A program made the translations under genes and the position numbers. From NCBI GenBank assembly GCA_027026295.1, contig JALVOR010000200.1, positions 1 to 13,783 on the forward strand: a DNA stretch of 13,783 bases, in the 5' to 3' direction. Under the pieces are notes generated by a model that ran no database searches, was not told where the DNA came from, and saw only the letters and a list, made by a program, of their open reading frames with translations. Below are positions 7,001-13,283 of this stretch, in pieces. The stretch comes from Anaerolineales bacterium. GTDB lineage: Bacteria; Chloroflexota; Anaerolineae; Anaerolineales; DRMV01. Position 1 is the first letter of the stretch; every line of letters starts with the position of its first letter.

Positions 7001-8134
7001 ACCCTGGAATGGGCGACCCGCCGCACCGGCGCGCTGGCCGGCCTTGTGGGGTTGTGGCAGGAAGATTCCCTCAACATCATCGCCGACCAGGGCTATCTGG
7101 GCGGTGAACTGGGTGTTTACCGCAGCACGGGTGTTCCCTTGAAACACTATCCCGGCATGTGGCAGGCGGTGGAAACCCGCCAGCCGCAACGCATCCTCGC
7201 GGGCGACGAAGCAGCGCGTTTCTTGCACAGCGAAGCGCAGGCGCAGATGGTCGTGCCCATTGAGCGGAAAGACCGCGTGATTGGCCTGCTGGTGTTGGAG
7301 GGCGCCGGCTCTGAAATGTACAGCGAAGAGGCTGTGCGCTTCCTCGTGCGTCTGGCAGACCACGCCGCGATTGCTGTTACCAACGCCCAGTTGTATGCCG
7401 AAGTGCAACGCGCCAACCAGACCAAGAGCGATTTCGTCTCCTTCGTGGCGCACGAACTGAAGACGCCGATGACTTCTATCCGCGGCTATGCCGACCTGCT
7501 TGCCAAAGGCGCTGTAGGCCCCATCAATGAGCACCAGGCGCAGTTTCTTGAGGTCATCCGCGCCAATGTGGAACGCATGACGCGGCTGGTTTCCGACCTG
7601 AGCGACATTTCCCGCATTGAGGCGGGCAAACTGGAACTGGACTTCCGCAAGGTGGACTTCCACGATGTGGTGGACGAGGTGGTGAGTTCCCTTCGGCAGC
7701 AGGTCGAGAGCAAGAAACAGACTTTGGAAGTGCACGTGCCCGACGAATTGCCGCCGGTGTGGGGCGACCGCGTGCGCCTGGCGCAGGTGCTAACCAACTT
7801 GGTGAGCAATGCTTACAAATACACGCCGGAAGGTGGCCGCATCGAAATCTGGGTGGAGCACGCCCCCAACGAATGGCAGCCCGATGGCCCTCCCGAGGTG
7901 CTGCATGTTATGGTGAGGGACAATGGCTTGGGCATGAGCAGGGAAGATCAGCAAAAGATTTTCCAGAAGTTCTTCCGCTCAGAAGACCGTCAGGCGCGCG
8001 AAGCGCCGGGTACCGGCTTGGGTTTGCATATTACCAAGAACCTGATCGAACTGCACGGTGGCCGCATCTGGTTCGAATCGGCTTTGGGCGAGGGCACCAC
8101 ATTCCACTTTACCGTGCCGACGGCAGAAAAATAA
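4094..8134 (+). CDS. Large membrane sensor histidine kinase: PDZ-like segment, about 10 TM, four GAF-type regions, HisKA-HATPase_c
   Basis: 1346 residues. A first membrane segment (about 31-55) precedes a PDZ-like stretch (about 60-140: RVDDVVTAVDGKPVQ, then the FGDEVVITVLHRSG pattern). About nine hydrophobic segments follow between 147 and 420. Four GAF-type regions come next, at about 455-590, 618-760, 789-930 and 962-1100. The third is the clearest (LLSAEAGTLFLVDE, GSGLVGRAI, VPMIAQGKAIGAIEIINK). The catalytic core is complete: H-box FVAHELKTP with phosphoacceptor H1120, N-box LVSNAYKYTPEGG with N1239, G1 box DNGLGM (D1276) and G2 box GTGLGL (1306-1310). It should autophosphorylate on His and pass phosphate to a separate response regulator, since no receiver domain is present and none is encoded in the window. 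GAF domains bind small ligands or cofactors; the ligand is unknown. It is followed 21 bp later by a FIST-domain gene, and the two likely act together. No clear Shine-Dalgarno site precedes the start. Confidence 0.9.
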   Translation: MVKLKQWLATRFPRQPLREESSVWGVSQVFPWMTFVYILLVVMALFVLPLLLRAWMRAPFSGALVEYTRVVGAVSEPRYAADSPDTLRVDDVVTAVDGKPVQNGPDFQQALHVHRFGDEVVITVLHRSGEMGEARVILRPFSLHEQWYFFYILYIMGLLFAFIGVWVFLFRRYDSVGRAFATFAVSMAFSLAGVLDVWGTYRLIPLWLLSVGMGGAGLYNLAVLFPRPARLVRKRPVLLGAAHVAMALLVGYAWVRMYDTAHPWGYIYVRQVLYIFVAAMALLLLGRLAYIRLRSEFPIARAQAAFILSSFAVGFGPLIVWMLLPLFGAEAHFSLAFLAPTVLFPMGVAYALLRYRVISTDVFARRGMMYATMAVLIAAGYALVVSGVSLAVGTQVRPHNPYLLGGLAFLVALLFQPLRRWLQAYVDRVFARTQQVYDQRLEAFGQALVESSRVASVITLARETIAEVLAPHPLHIFVFDPTSSRYRAQPGEDGAPTAEISFAEHAELPLFLEERGGAYYLDMDNLPSRLQSSAARLLALRAVLYVPLPGRERLNGFLALGPRPAQLYGSREVDFLESMARQLALAIERAQTVFDLERRVEELNTLARVAQGVNITLVFDDLLELLYAQATRLVPAYYFRVLLWDADAGKLRYAFVVNGEDRISEVEGKPLAEDKPLAWDVFKTQQAVRFDDYVEACRRRGGIPQMKGALAWMGVPLNAGGDTIGVMVMAHTSTEVLYTNEQMRLLHAIADLAAGAIVKARLLEESRQRAAQLAALNQITRQLSSTLDLPALLEQILSSAVKLLSAEAGTLFLVDESTDELVFSVVEGPVEQGLVGKRLPPGSGLVGRAIREHQPVLVPDVRQEENWDRSVDETTGFETRSVLVVPMIAQGKAIGAIEIINKTHGGSFSNDDEQLLLAFAGQAAVAIQNARLYTMTDQALAARVEELSVLQRIDRELNTSLDVRRAMQVTLEWATRRTGALAGLVGLWQEDSLNIIADQGYLGGELGVYRSTGVPLKHYPGMWQAVETRQPQRILAGDEAARFLHSEAQAQMVVPIERKDRVIGLLVLEGAGSEMYSEEAVRFLVRLADHAAIAVTNAQLYAEVQRANQTKSDFVSFVAHELKTPMTSIRGYADLLAKGAVGPINEHQAQFLEVIRANVERMTRLVSDLSDISRIEAGKLELDFRKVDFHDVVDEVVSSLRQQVESKKQTLEVHVPDELPPVWGDRVRLAQVLTNLVSNAYKYTPEGGRIEIWVEHAPNEWQPDGPPEVLHVMVRDNGLGMSREDQQKIFQKFFRSEDRQAREAPGTGLGLHITKNLIELHGGRIWFESALGEGTTFHFTVPTAEK

Positions 8135-8155
8135 CGAGCCACAAGCGAGGTTGAG

Positions 8156-9292
8156 ATGTTGCAAGTCGTGAGCAAGTATGGCGTGGGAAGTCTGGGACGC
8201 GAGTTGAGCGTGCAATTGGCCCACCGCGCAATGAAGCGCCTGGATACTGAACCGGTGGCTGCGTTTTTGTGGGCAACGCCGGAATACAACCTGGTGGAAT
8301 CCGTCAACACCCTGCGGGTGCTGCTGGGCGATGTAGCGGTGTGGGGCGGCACGGTGCGGCGCTTGTGGAATGTGCAGGGGAAGCCTTCTCACGGCATGGT
8401 GCTCACGGTGCTGAACGGCGAAGGTATCGGTTTCCGCGGCGAACATTTCCCCCGCCAGCCTGCAGCCAGCAATTTTCTGGAAGCCATCGGCAGCGAAAAC
8501 GGTGACGGTTACATGCTTGTTGCCATGGAAGCCATGCAGCCGCGCCTTCACCGCTGGGTAGACCTGCTTGCCAAAAGCCAGCGCCCGGTGGTTGGCGGGT
8601 TGATCGGCGGGCGCTTGCAGGCGGGACGCCCCACCTTGGTGGGCGGGCGCACTGCAGGCGAAGGCGGTACGGCAGTGTTGACAATGGACGGTGTGCGCGT
8701 GGGTGTGGGCAAAGGCACAGGATGGCGTTCCAGCGGCTTGTGGACCACCGTTACGGAGAGCCGCGGCGAGTGGGTGCGCGCCCTCGACGGCGAGCCGGCT
8801 TCCAAAGTCATGGAAAAGATCTTTGGGCAGCCCGCCCGTCGGTGGCCTTATGCCCCCTTGCGGGAATTCGTGCGGCTCTATCCCCTTGGCTTGCGCGGCG
8901 ACGACGGCGAATGGGATATCCGCGCCCCCCTGCACGTCGAGGCCGATGGCAGTTTGCGGATGACCCTGCCTGTACCCCGCAATGTGCGGGCGTATTGGAT
9001 GGTCGGCGATATGGGTGACGCCATTGAGCAGACCGAAGAGGCTGTCGTGACGGCCATGCGGGCGCTCAAAGGCCGTTCCCCCGCGCTGGTGATGGTGTTC
9101 ATCGACTGGTCGTGGTATTACCTTTTTACCTCCCACGAGGACTTGATGTTCCGCAGCGTGCGGCGGCTTGTGGGTTCCGACACGCCCATTGTGGGGATTT
9201 ACACCTATGGGCAGTTTTTTGCTTCACCGGAGGCCATGCCCAGCCGTTTGCTTCACAACCACGTTGTCGTTGCCGCATTGGCGGAATCGTAA
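8156..9292 (+). CDS. FIST-domain (FIST_N/FIST_C) sensory protein
   Basis: 378 residues from ATG 8156, with GAGG at 8147-8150 as a ribosome site five bases upstream. The N-terminal half (about 30-195) has the FIST_N layout: AAFLWATPEYN, VWGGTVRRLWNVQG, VVGGLIGG and GTAVLTMDGVRVGVGKGTGW. The C-terminal half (about 200-376) has FIST_C hallmarks: PLREFVRLYPLGLRG, VEADGSLRMTLPVP, and the ending VGIYTYGQFFA...RLLHNHVVVAAL. FIST proteins are predicted intracellular sensors of small ligands, possibly amino acids, and often occur with signal-transduction partners. There is no membrane segment, so it is cytoplasmic. It sits 21 bp after the histidine kinase, most likely in one operon, and may pass ligand status to it. 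Where I expect a Cys-containing FSC-type motif in FIST_C this protein has MVFIDWSWYY (about residues 313-322), so ligand chemistry may differ. That comparison is from memory. Confidence 0.8.
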   Translation: MLQVVSKYGVGSLGRELSVQLAHRAMKRLDTEPVAAFLWATPEYNLVESVNTLRVLLGDVAVWGGTVRRLWNVQGKPSHGMVLTVLNGEGIGFRGEHFPRQPAASNFLEAIGSENGDGYMLVAMEAMQPRLHRWVDLLAKSQRPVVGGLIGGRLQAGRPTLVGGRTAGEGGTAVLTMDGVRVGVGKGTGWRSSGLWTTVTESRGEWVRALDGEPASKVMEKIFGQPARRWPYAPLREFVRLYPLGLRGDDGEWDIRAPLHVEADGSLRMTLPVPRNVRAYWMVGDMGDAIEQTEEAVVTAMRALKGRSPALVMVFIDWSWYYLFTSHEDLMFRSVRRLVGSDTPIVGIYTYGQFFASPEAMPSRLLHNHVVVAALAES

Positions 9293-9304
9293 CCTCAAAA
9301 CCCT

Positions 9305-10324
9305 ATGCGAACAACGGATTTCGATTACGAACTCCCGGCGGCGCTCATTGCCCAGGAACCCGTCGAGCCGCGCGACAGCGCCCGCCTGATGGTGCTGAAC
9401 CGCGCCACGGGCGAAATAACCCACACCGTGTTTCGGGAAATCGGGAATTTTTTGCGCCCCGGTGACCTGTTGGTGGCGAATCGGACGCGCGTCATCCCGG
9501 CGCGGCTGTTTGCCCGCAAAACCACCGGCGGCAGGGTGGAAATCCTGCTCCTGCGGCGGGAAGCCCCGGCGACGTGGCAGGCGCTGGTGCGCGGACGCGG
9601 CCTGACGGCGGGCAAGCGCCTGGTGTTGGAAAACGGCCTGGAGGCCGAAATCATCGCGGTGCTCGATGGGCCTTTGCGCCGCATCCGTTTTTCTCACCCC
9701 CTGGACGATTCCCTCGCCCGCCTCGGGCAGGTGCCGCTGCCGCCCTACATCCACCGCCCGCTGGAAGACCCGGAGCGCTACCAGACGATTTTCGCCCGCG
9801 AGGCAGGTTCGGCGGCTGCCCCGACCGCCGGGCTGCACTTTACCGAGTGCCTGCTGGAAGCACTGCAAAGGCAGGGCGTCGGTTTTGCCACGGTGACGCT
9901 ACACGTCGGGCTGGACACCTTTGCCCCCGTGAAGGAAGACGACCCGCGGGAGCACAAAATTCACACCGAATGGTGCGAAGTGAGCCCCGAAGCGGCGGCA
10001 GCCATCAACCGCGCGCGGGCAGCGGGCGGGCGCATCGTGGCGGTGGGCACCACCAGCGTGCGCACGCTGGAAACCGCGGCGCGACACGCCCGGCGGGGTG
10101 AGGCGGTTTCCCCGTGGGCGGGCGACACCGACCTCTTCATCCTGCCCGGCTTCCGGTTTCGCGTGGTGGACGCGATGGTAACGAACTTCCACCTGCCCAA
10201 ATCCACACTGCTGATGCTGGTGAGCGCCTTTGCGGGGCGGGAGCGCATTTTGGGGGCTTACGAAATTGCCAGGCAGGAAGGCTACCGCTTTTTCTCGTTT
10301 GGCGATGCCATGCTGATTTTGTAG
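9305..10324 (+). CDS. queA: S-adenosylmethionine:tRNA ribosyltransferase-isomerase QueA
   Basis: 339 residues, the typical full QueA length. Diagnostic motifs run in family order: DFDYELPAALIAQEPVEPRD at the N-terminus, GQVPLPPYI, AAPTAGLHFT, LHVGLDTFAPV, HKIHTEW, VGTTSVRTLE, and the C-terminal FILPGFRFRVVDAMVTNFHL followed by PKSTLLMLVSAFAG. QueA transfers and isomerises the ribose of S-adenosylmethionine onto 7-aminomethyl-7-deazaguanine at position 34 of GUN-anticodon tRNAs, forming epoxyqueuosine. It acts in the cytoplasm. The gene starts 12 bp after the FIST stop, with no strong ribosome site of its own, so it is probably expressed by read-through or translational coupling from the kinase-FIST operon. 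No other queuosine gene is in the window, so the neighbourhood does not reflect pathway clustering. Confidence 0.97.
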   Translation: MRTTDFDYELPAALIAQEPVEPRDSARLMVLNRATGEITHTVFREIGNFLRPGDLLVANRTRVIPARLFARKTTGGRVEILLLRREAPATWQALVRGRGLTAGKRLVLENGLEAEIIAVLDGPLRRIRFSHPLDDSLARLGQVPLPPYIHRPLEDPERYQTIFAREAGSAAAPTAGLHFTECLLEALQRQGVGFATVTLHVGLDTFAPVKEDDPREHKIHTEWCEVSPEAAAAINRARAAGGRIVAVGTTSVRTLETAARHARRGEAVSPWAGDTDLFILPGFRFRVVDAMVTNFHLPKSTLLMLVSAFAGRERILGAYEIARQEGYRFFSFGDAMLIL

Positions 10325-10467
10325 GTGGGGGGTAAAAATTATGCAACTATTCAGCCTCAAAGAGGAACTACGGGTTACGCAGACAGGAAACCACACCGAG
10401 AACACAGAAATGCACCTTAGAACTGTTGTGGGGTGGGGCGCTGTCTTGCCCTACTTGGCGCTCTAAA

Positions 10468-10497
10468 ATCCGCGTCCATCCGTAGTCATCCGCGGGC
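10468..10497. repeat. Three 10-bp tandem units (ATCCGyrkyc type) in an intergenic gap
   Basis: Consecutive units are ATCCGCGTCC (10468-10477), ATCCGTAGTC (10478-10487) and ATCCGCGGGC (10488-10497). CCGCG near the start and CGCGG near the end also form a short inverted repeat. The 10325-10562 gap otherwise holds no convincing gene. Confidence 0.5.
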
Positions 10498-10562
10498 TGT
10501 TTTCCAAAGGCTGAACAGTTACCGAATTATCATCGTTTTCTCATAGAGTTGCTTTGGGAAAA

Positions 10563-10571
10563 TGGTATACT
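10563..10571 (+). promoter_or_regulatory. Extended -10 promoter for the AhpD-like gene
   Basis: TGG directly precedes TATACT (10566-10571), matching the extended -10 form TGn-TATAAT. There is no good -35 at 17 bp, which this promoter class tolerates. Predicted transcription begins near 10578, so the in-frame ATG at 10562 is upstream of the transcript and cannot be the start. Confidence 0.55.
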
Positions 10572-10642
10572 TTCGCTCTGGAAAAAATTCACAAGTGGGT
10601 GCGCGGGGAAGTTTCCTCCCACCGTTCTCGAGGAGCGAAGAG

Positions 10643-10975
10643 ATGATGCAAGATCGCTTGGAAGAAATCAACAGGTTGATGGCGCAATTGTTGCAAGAGT
10701 ATCCGGAGGAGACGCGCGCCTTTATGGGGTTCATGAAGGCTTCGCAAGGCGGCCCCGCGCTGAGCGCCAAGCACAAGGAATTGATCAACGTGGCGCTTTC
10801 CATTGCTGCGCGCTGCGGCTGGTGCATTGCGTTGCATGTGCGCGGTGCGCTGGATGCTGGCGCTACGCGTGACGAAATCATGGAGGCTGCCTTCCAGGCG
10901 GTATTGATGAACGGCGGCCCGGCACTGATGCACCTGACCCCGGTGGTGCAGGCTTTGGATGAGTTTGGCGCATAG
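10643..10975 (+). CDS. AhpD/carboxymuconolactone decarboxylase-like protein with CxxC
   Basis: 110 residues from ATG 10643; a second ATG follows at 10646. AGGAG at 10631-10635 lies seven bases upstream and decides this start over the in-frame ATG at 10562, which overlaps the -10 box. The single CMD/AhpD-like all-helical domain shows SAKHKELINVALSIAARCGWC then IALHVRGALDAGATRDEIME. It carries the redox motif CxxCxxxH (C58, C61, H65). Proteins of this size and motif are usually oligomeric thiol-disulfide or peroxidase-linked reductases, while true 4-carboxymuconolactone decarboxylases generally lack the CxxC. A redox or antioxidant role is therefore more likely than aromatic catabolism. It is a monocistronic unit: its own promoter upstream and an intrinsic terminator 28 bp after the stop. 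Confidence 0.88.
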   Translation: MMQDRLEEINRLMAQLLQEYPEETRAFMGFMKASQGGPALSAKHKELINVALSIAARCGWCIALHVRGALDAGATRDEIMEAAFQAVLMNGGPALMHLTPVVQALDEFGA

Positions 10976-11003
10976 CCTGCGGTGAATTCCCATGCTTTTT
11001 ACT

Positions 11004-11030
11004 GCGCGGTCAAGAGGCCGCGCTTTTTTT
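11004..11030 (+). terminator. Rho-independent terminator after the AhpD-like gene
   Basis: The stem GCGCGGTC (11004-11011) pairs with GGCCGCGC (11016-11023), with one G-T pair and an AAGA loop. Seven T residues follow (11024-11030). Confidence 0.9.
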
Positions 11031-11114
11031 GTGGGGGATGAGTGGCGAAGGGGTGACATTGTTTTTACTTTGGTGGCGTGGCGAAAAACATTTGGATTTT
11101 TGTGTGGAAGGGGC

Positions 11115-11143
11115 TTGACAAGGGGCATGTTTGAGGCTAAAAT
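11115..11143 (+). promoter_or_regulatory. Near-consensus sigma70 promoter of the SPFH operon
   Basis: TTGACA (11115-11120, perfect -35) and TAAAAT (11138-11143) are separated by 17 bp. Predicted transcription begins near 11150, inside the inverted repeat listed next, about 48 nt before the SPFH start codon. Confidence 0.8.
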
Positions 11144-11161
11144 AGTGTAAGAAATACACTA
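11143..11161. promoter_or_regulatory. Putative operator: 7-bp inverted repeat over -10/transcription start
   Basis: TAGTGTA (11143-11149) and TACACTA (11155-11161) form a perfect inverted repeat around AGAAA. It starts at the last base of the -10 box and covers the predicted transcription start, the classic position for a repressor site. I cannot name the regulator. As RNA it would be only a weak A/T-rich hairpin without a following T run. Confidence 0.5.
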
Positions 11162-11197
11162 AGTGCGAACTACCCCTTTTTGTGAGGAGTGTAAATC

Positions 11198-12211
11198 ATG
11201 TTTGGTATCCGTTATATCAAAGTAGGCCCTACCCAGTATGTCATTCATCATCAAAATGGCAAAGTGCGACACGCAGGAGCGGGTTTGGCTTTTTTCTACT
11301 ACCGGCCAAGTTCTACACTTTCCGTCGTTCCTGTGGCGACCGCTGATGTTCCCTTTGTCTTCAACGTCATCACGCAGGATTTCCAGCCCCTTTCCGTGCA
11401 GGGGCAGGTGACTTACCGCATTGTCGAGCCGGAGAGGCTTGCACAACTTTTCGATTTTACCGTCGTTGACGCCCCTGATCGTTATGCAACGGAAGACCCC
11501 GAGAAATTGCCCCAACGGCTGATTAACCTTGTGCAGGTGGCAGTGCGGGCAGAAGTTCAGCGGCTTCCGTTGCGCGACGCCGTGCGTTTGCCTGAGACAA
11601 TCTCTGAGAAGGCACTGGCAGCATTGGCAGAAAGCCGCGCGCTCAAGGATCTTGGCATTGAGATTTTGACACTCGTGCTGGTTGCTTTGAAGCCCACACC
11701 CGAAACTGCTCGCGCGTTGGAGGCTGAAGCAAGAGAGGCTATTTTACAACAGGCCGATGAAGCCATTTATGAGCGCCGGAATGCAGCCGTGGAGCAGGAA
11801 CGGCGCATCAAAGAAAATGAACTGAACACCGACCTGGCAGTTGTGGCCAAGAAGCGCAACATCCGTGAAGCAGAAGCCGAAGCCGACCTGGCCATTGCAC
11901 AACTCAAGCAGAAAATCAAGGAAACAGAAATTGAAGGGAGGGTAAGTGTGGAGCGCAAACGCCGGGCATTGGTAGAAGCACAAACGGATAACATTCGGGC
12001 CCGAGCAGACGCGGAGGCTTATGCTGTGGCTGCCGTTCTCAAGCCCCTTCAGGCGCTGGATGAAAAAACGGCGCAATTGCTGGCGCTTCAGTCGGCAGAA
12101 CCTCGGAAAATGGTATCGTTGGCTTTTAAACAGTTGGCTGAAAACGCTGAAAAAATCGGGCGACTCAACATCACGCCGAACCTGCTCCAGGATCTGATGG
12201 ATGAAAAGTAA
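11198..12211 (+). CDS. SPFH/band-7 domain protein (soluble, coiled-coil tail)
   Basis: 337 residues from ATG 11198, with GAGGAG (11184-11189) eight bases upstream. The N-terminal part (about 1-165) is beta-rich SPFH/band 7: TADVPFVFNVITQDFQPLSV, GQVTYRIVEPERLAQLFDF and LKDLGIEILTLVLVALKPTP. A long charged helical coiled coil follows (about 166-290), with EQERRIKENELNTDLAVVAK and repeated EAEAEADLAIAQ-like heptads. A C-terminal helical segment (about 290-337) completes it. SPFH proteins build oligomeric membrane-associated scaffolds (stomatin, prohibitin and flotillin relatives). This one has no obvious N-terminal membrane helix or signal peptide, so it may be cytoplasmic or peripheral. It is the first gene of a two-gene operon with an NAD-kinase-like protein 29 bp downstream. 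Base composition is less GC-rich than the aminotransferase and FAD genes. Confidence 0.85.
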   Translation: MFGIRYIKVGPTQYVIHHQNGKVRHAGAGLAFFYYRPSSTLSVVPVATADVPFVFNVITQDFQPLSVQGQVTYRIVEPERLAQLFDFTVVDAPDRYATEDPEKLPQRLINLVQVAVRAEVQRLPLRDAVRLPETISEKALAALAESRALKDLGIEILTLVLVALKPTPETARALEAEAREAILQQADEAIYERRNAAVEQERRIKENELNTDLAVVAKKRNIREAEAEADLAIAQLKQKIKETEIEGRVSVERKRRALVEAQTDNIRARADAEAYAVAAVLKPLQALDEKTAQLLALQSAEPRKMVSLAFKQLAENAEKIGRLNITPNLLQDLMDEK

Positions 12212-12240
12212 CGGATAGAGTCTCCCTGTGAGGAAAGCAG

Positions 12241-13161
12241 ATGTATGAAAAAATCGTGCTGGTGACTCGTAAAACACGCCTGGAGGGCCTCATCGAACGG
12301 TTCAACACCCGCGCCCAGGCCAGATTTTACGTCGAACACAGCGGTAGCGATTTCGACTATTTCCAAAACGAGCATGACCGCTATTACAGGGCATTGCGCC
12401 GGCTGCAGAAGGGCTTGAAACCTCTTGCCCGTTTGCAGGTGATTGAGCGTGAATTTTTGCCGACCTTCCTGTTTGCCAAAACAGACCTGGTGGTGACCAT
12501 CGGCATCGATGGGCTGGTAGTGAACACGGCCAAATATCTCTCCGGGCAGCCGCTCATTGCTGTGAACCCGGATCCTGAGCACATTGACGGAGTGTTGCTG
12601 CCGTTTACGGTGGAAGAAGGGATTGTTGCTGTCAGGCAGGCATTGGAAGGTCGGCTCCGTCTCCGAACCTTGCCTTTGGCAGAAGCCCGATTCAACGATG
12701 GCCAGCGTTTGCTGGCATTCAACGATATTTTTGTTGGGCGCCGCGACCATCGTTCTGCCCGCTATCGCATCGAATTTGAGGGGAAGGCAGAGCGTCATTC
12801 ATCCAGCGGGGTCATTGTGTCCACAGGGGCAGGTTCCACAGGATGGTTGAGCAGTTTGTTCAATATGGCAAATGGGATGAGCCAATATTTTGGCAAAGGG
12901 TGTCAGATCGAGCCGCCGACGTTGAAACCCGTTGACCGGAAACTGTTTTTTGTAGTGCGGGAGCCTTTTATCAGCAAAACATCAGCGGCTGGTTTGGTAT
13001 GTGGAAAAATCACCCCTTCCACCCCTCTGATACTGGAATCAACAATGCCTGAAGGAGGAGCGGTTTTCAGCGACGGTGTGCTGGATGATTTCATCGAGTT
13101 CAATGTGGGGCATGTGGTGAAGATAGGATTGGCTTCACAAGGCGTGCGCCTGGCTTTTTGA
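12241..13161 (+). CDS. Divergent NAD kinase-fold protein (NADK-like, altered GGDGT motif)
   Basis: 306 residues from ATG 12241, with AGGA (12231-12234) six bases upstream. The NAD kinase/diacylglycerol kinase fold is recognised from three sites: VVTIGIDGLVVNTAKYLSG (residues 84-102, at the GGDGT position), the AFNDIFVG segment (159-166, at the NE/ND motif), and the glycine-rich SSGVIVSTGAGSTGW (188-202, at the TPTGST-like motif). The canonical GGDGT reads GIDGL here: the catalytic-type Asp (D90) and its following Gly are kept, but the second Gly and the Thr are replaced. It could still phosphorylate NAD or bind a dinucleotide or another substrate; true NAD kinase activity is uncertain. No membrane segment is seen. 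It is the second gene of the SPFH operon, and the spacing and similar ribosome sites argue for co-expression. I gave no gene symbol because this is not a standard nadK. Confidence 0.75.
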   Translation: MYEKIVLVTRKTRLEGLIERFNTRAQARFYVEHSGSDFDYFQNEHDRYYRALRRLQKGLKPLARLQVIEREFLPTFLFAKTDLVVTIGIDGLVVNTAKYLSGQPLIAVNPDPEHIDGVLLPFTVEEGIVAVRQALEGRLRLRTLPLAEARFNDGQRLLAFNDIFVGRRDHRSARYRIEFEGKAERHSSSGVIVSTGAGSTGWLSSLFNMANGMSQYFGKGCQIEPPTLKPVDRKLFFVVREPFISKTSAAGLVCGKITPSTPLILESTMPEGGAVFSDGVLDDFIEFNVGHVVKIGLASQGVRLAF

Positions 13162-13283
13162 TGACGCCGATTTGTGAAACGCGGGTATTTTTCTGCACAA
13201 CCTGTGGCTTCTCTGAGGAAAAACGGCCGGATTTCCCCACATGCTGCCATTGGAGGCCAAGTTGATTGCCCGCTTTTGTTTTT

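Noticed and set aside
4517..7735. 1072-codon open frame on the minus strand
   Set aside because: It lies wholly opposite the histidine kinase. Its translation has no recognisable domain and is low-complexity and rich in H, Q and R. It is a shadow of the GC-rich sense codons.
9574..10101. 175-codon plus-strand frame inside queA
   Set aside because: It is out of frame with the clearly conserved queA and is low-complexity, rich in R, G and A.
10341..10466. 41-codon open frame starting ATGCAACTATTC
   Set aside because: It has no ribosome site, overlaps degenerate repeat text, and shows no protein-like pattern.
10562..10642. Upstream start for the AhpD-like gene at ATG 10562
   Set aside because: That ATG overlaps the extended -10 box, so it would not be transcribed. 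The ATG at 10643 has an AGGAG site at correct spacing and matches the family N-terminus.
13162..13283. Bidirectional terminator between convergent genes
   Set aside because: There is only a weak GGAAA/TTTCC pairing around 13218-13239 and T runs without a strong GC stem. This is not enough to call it.
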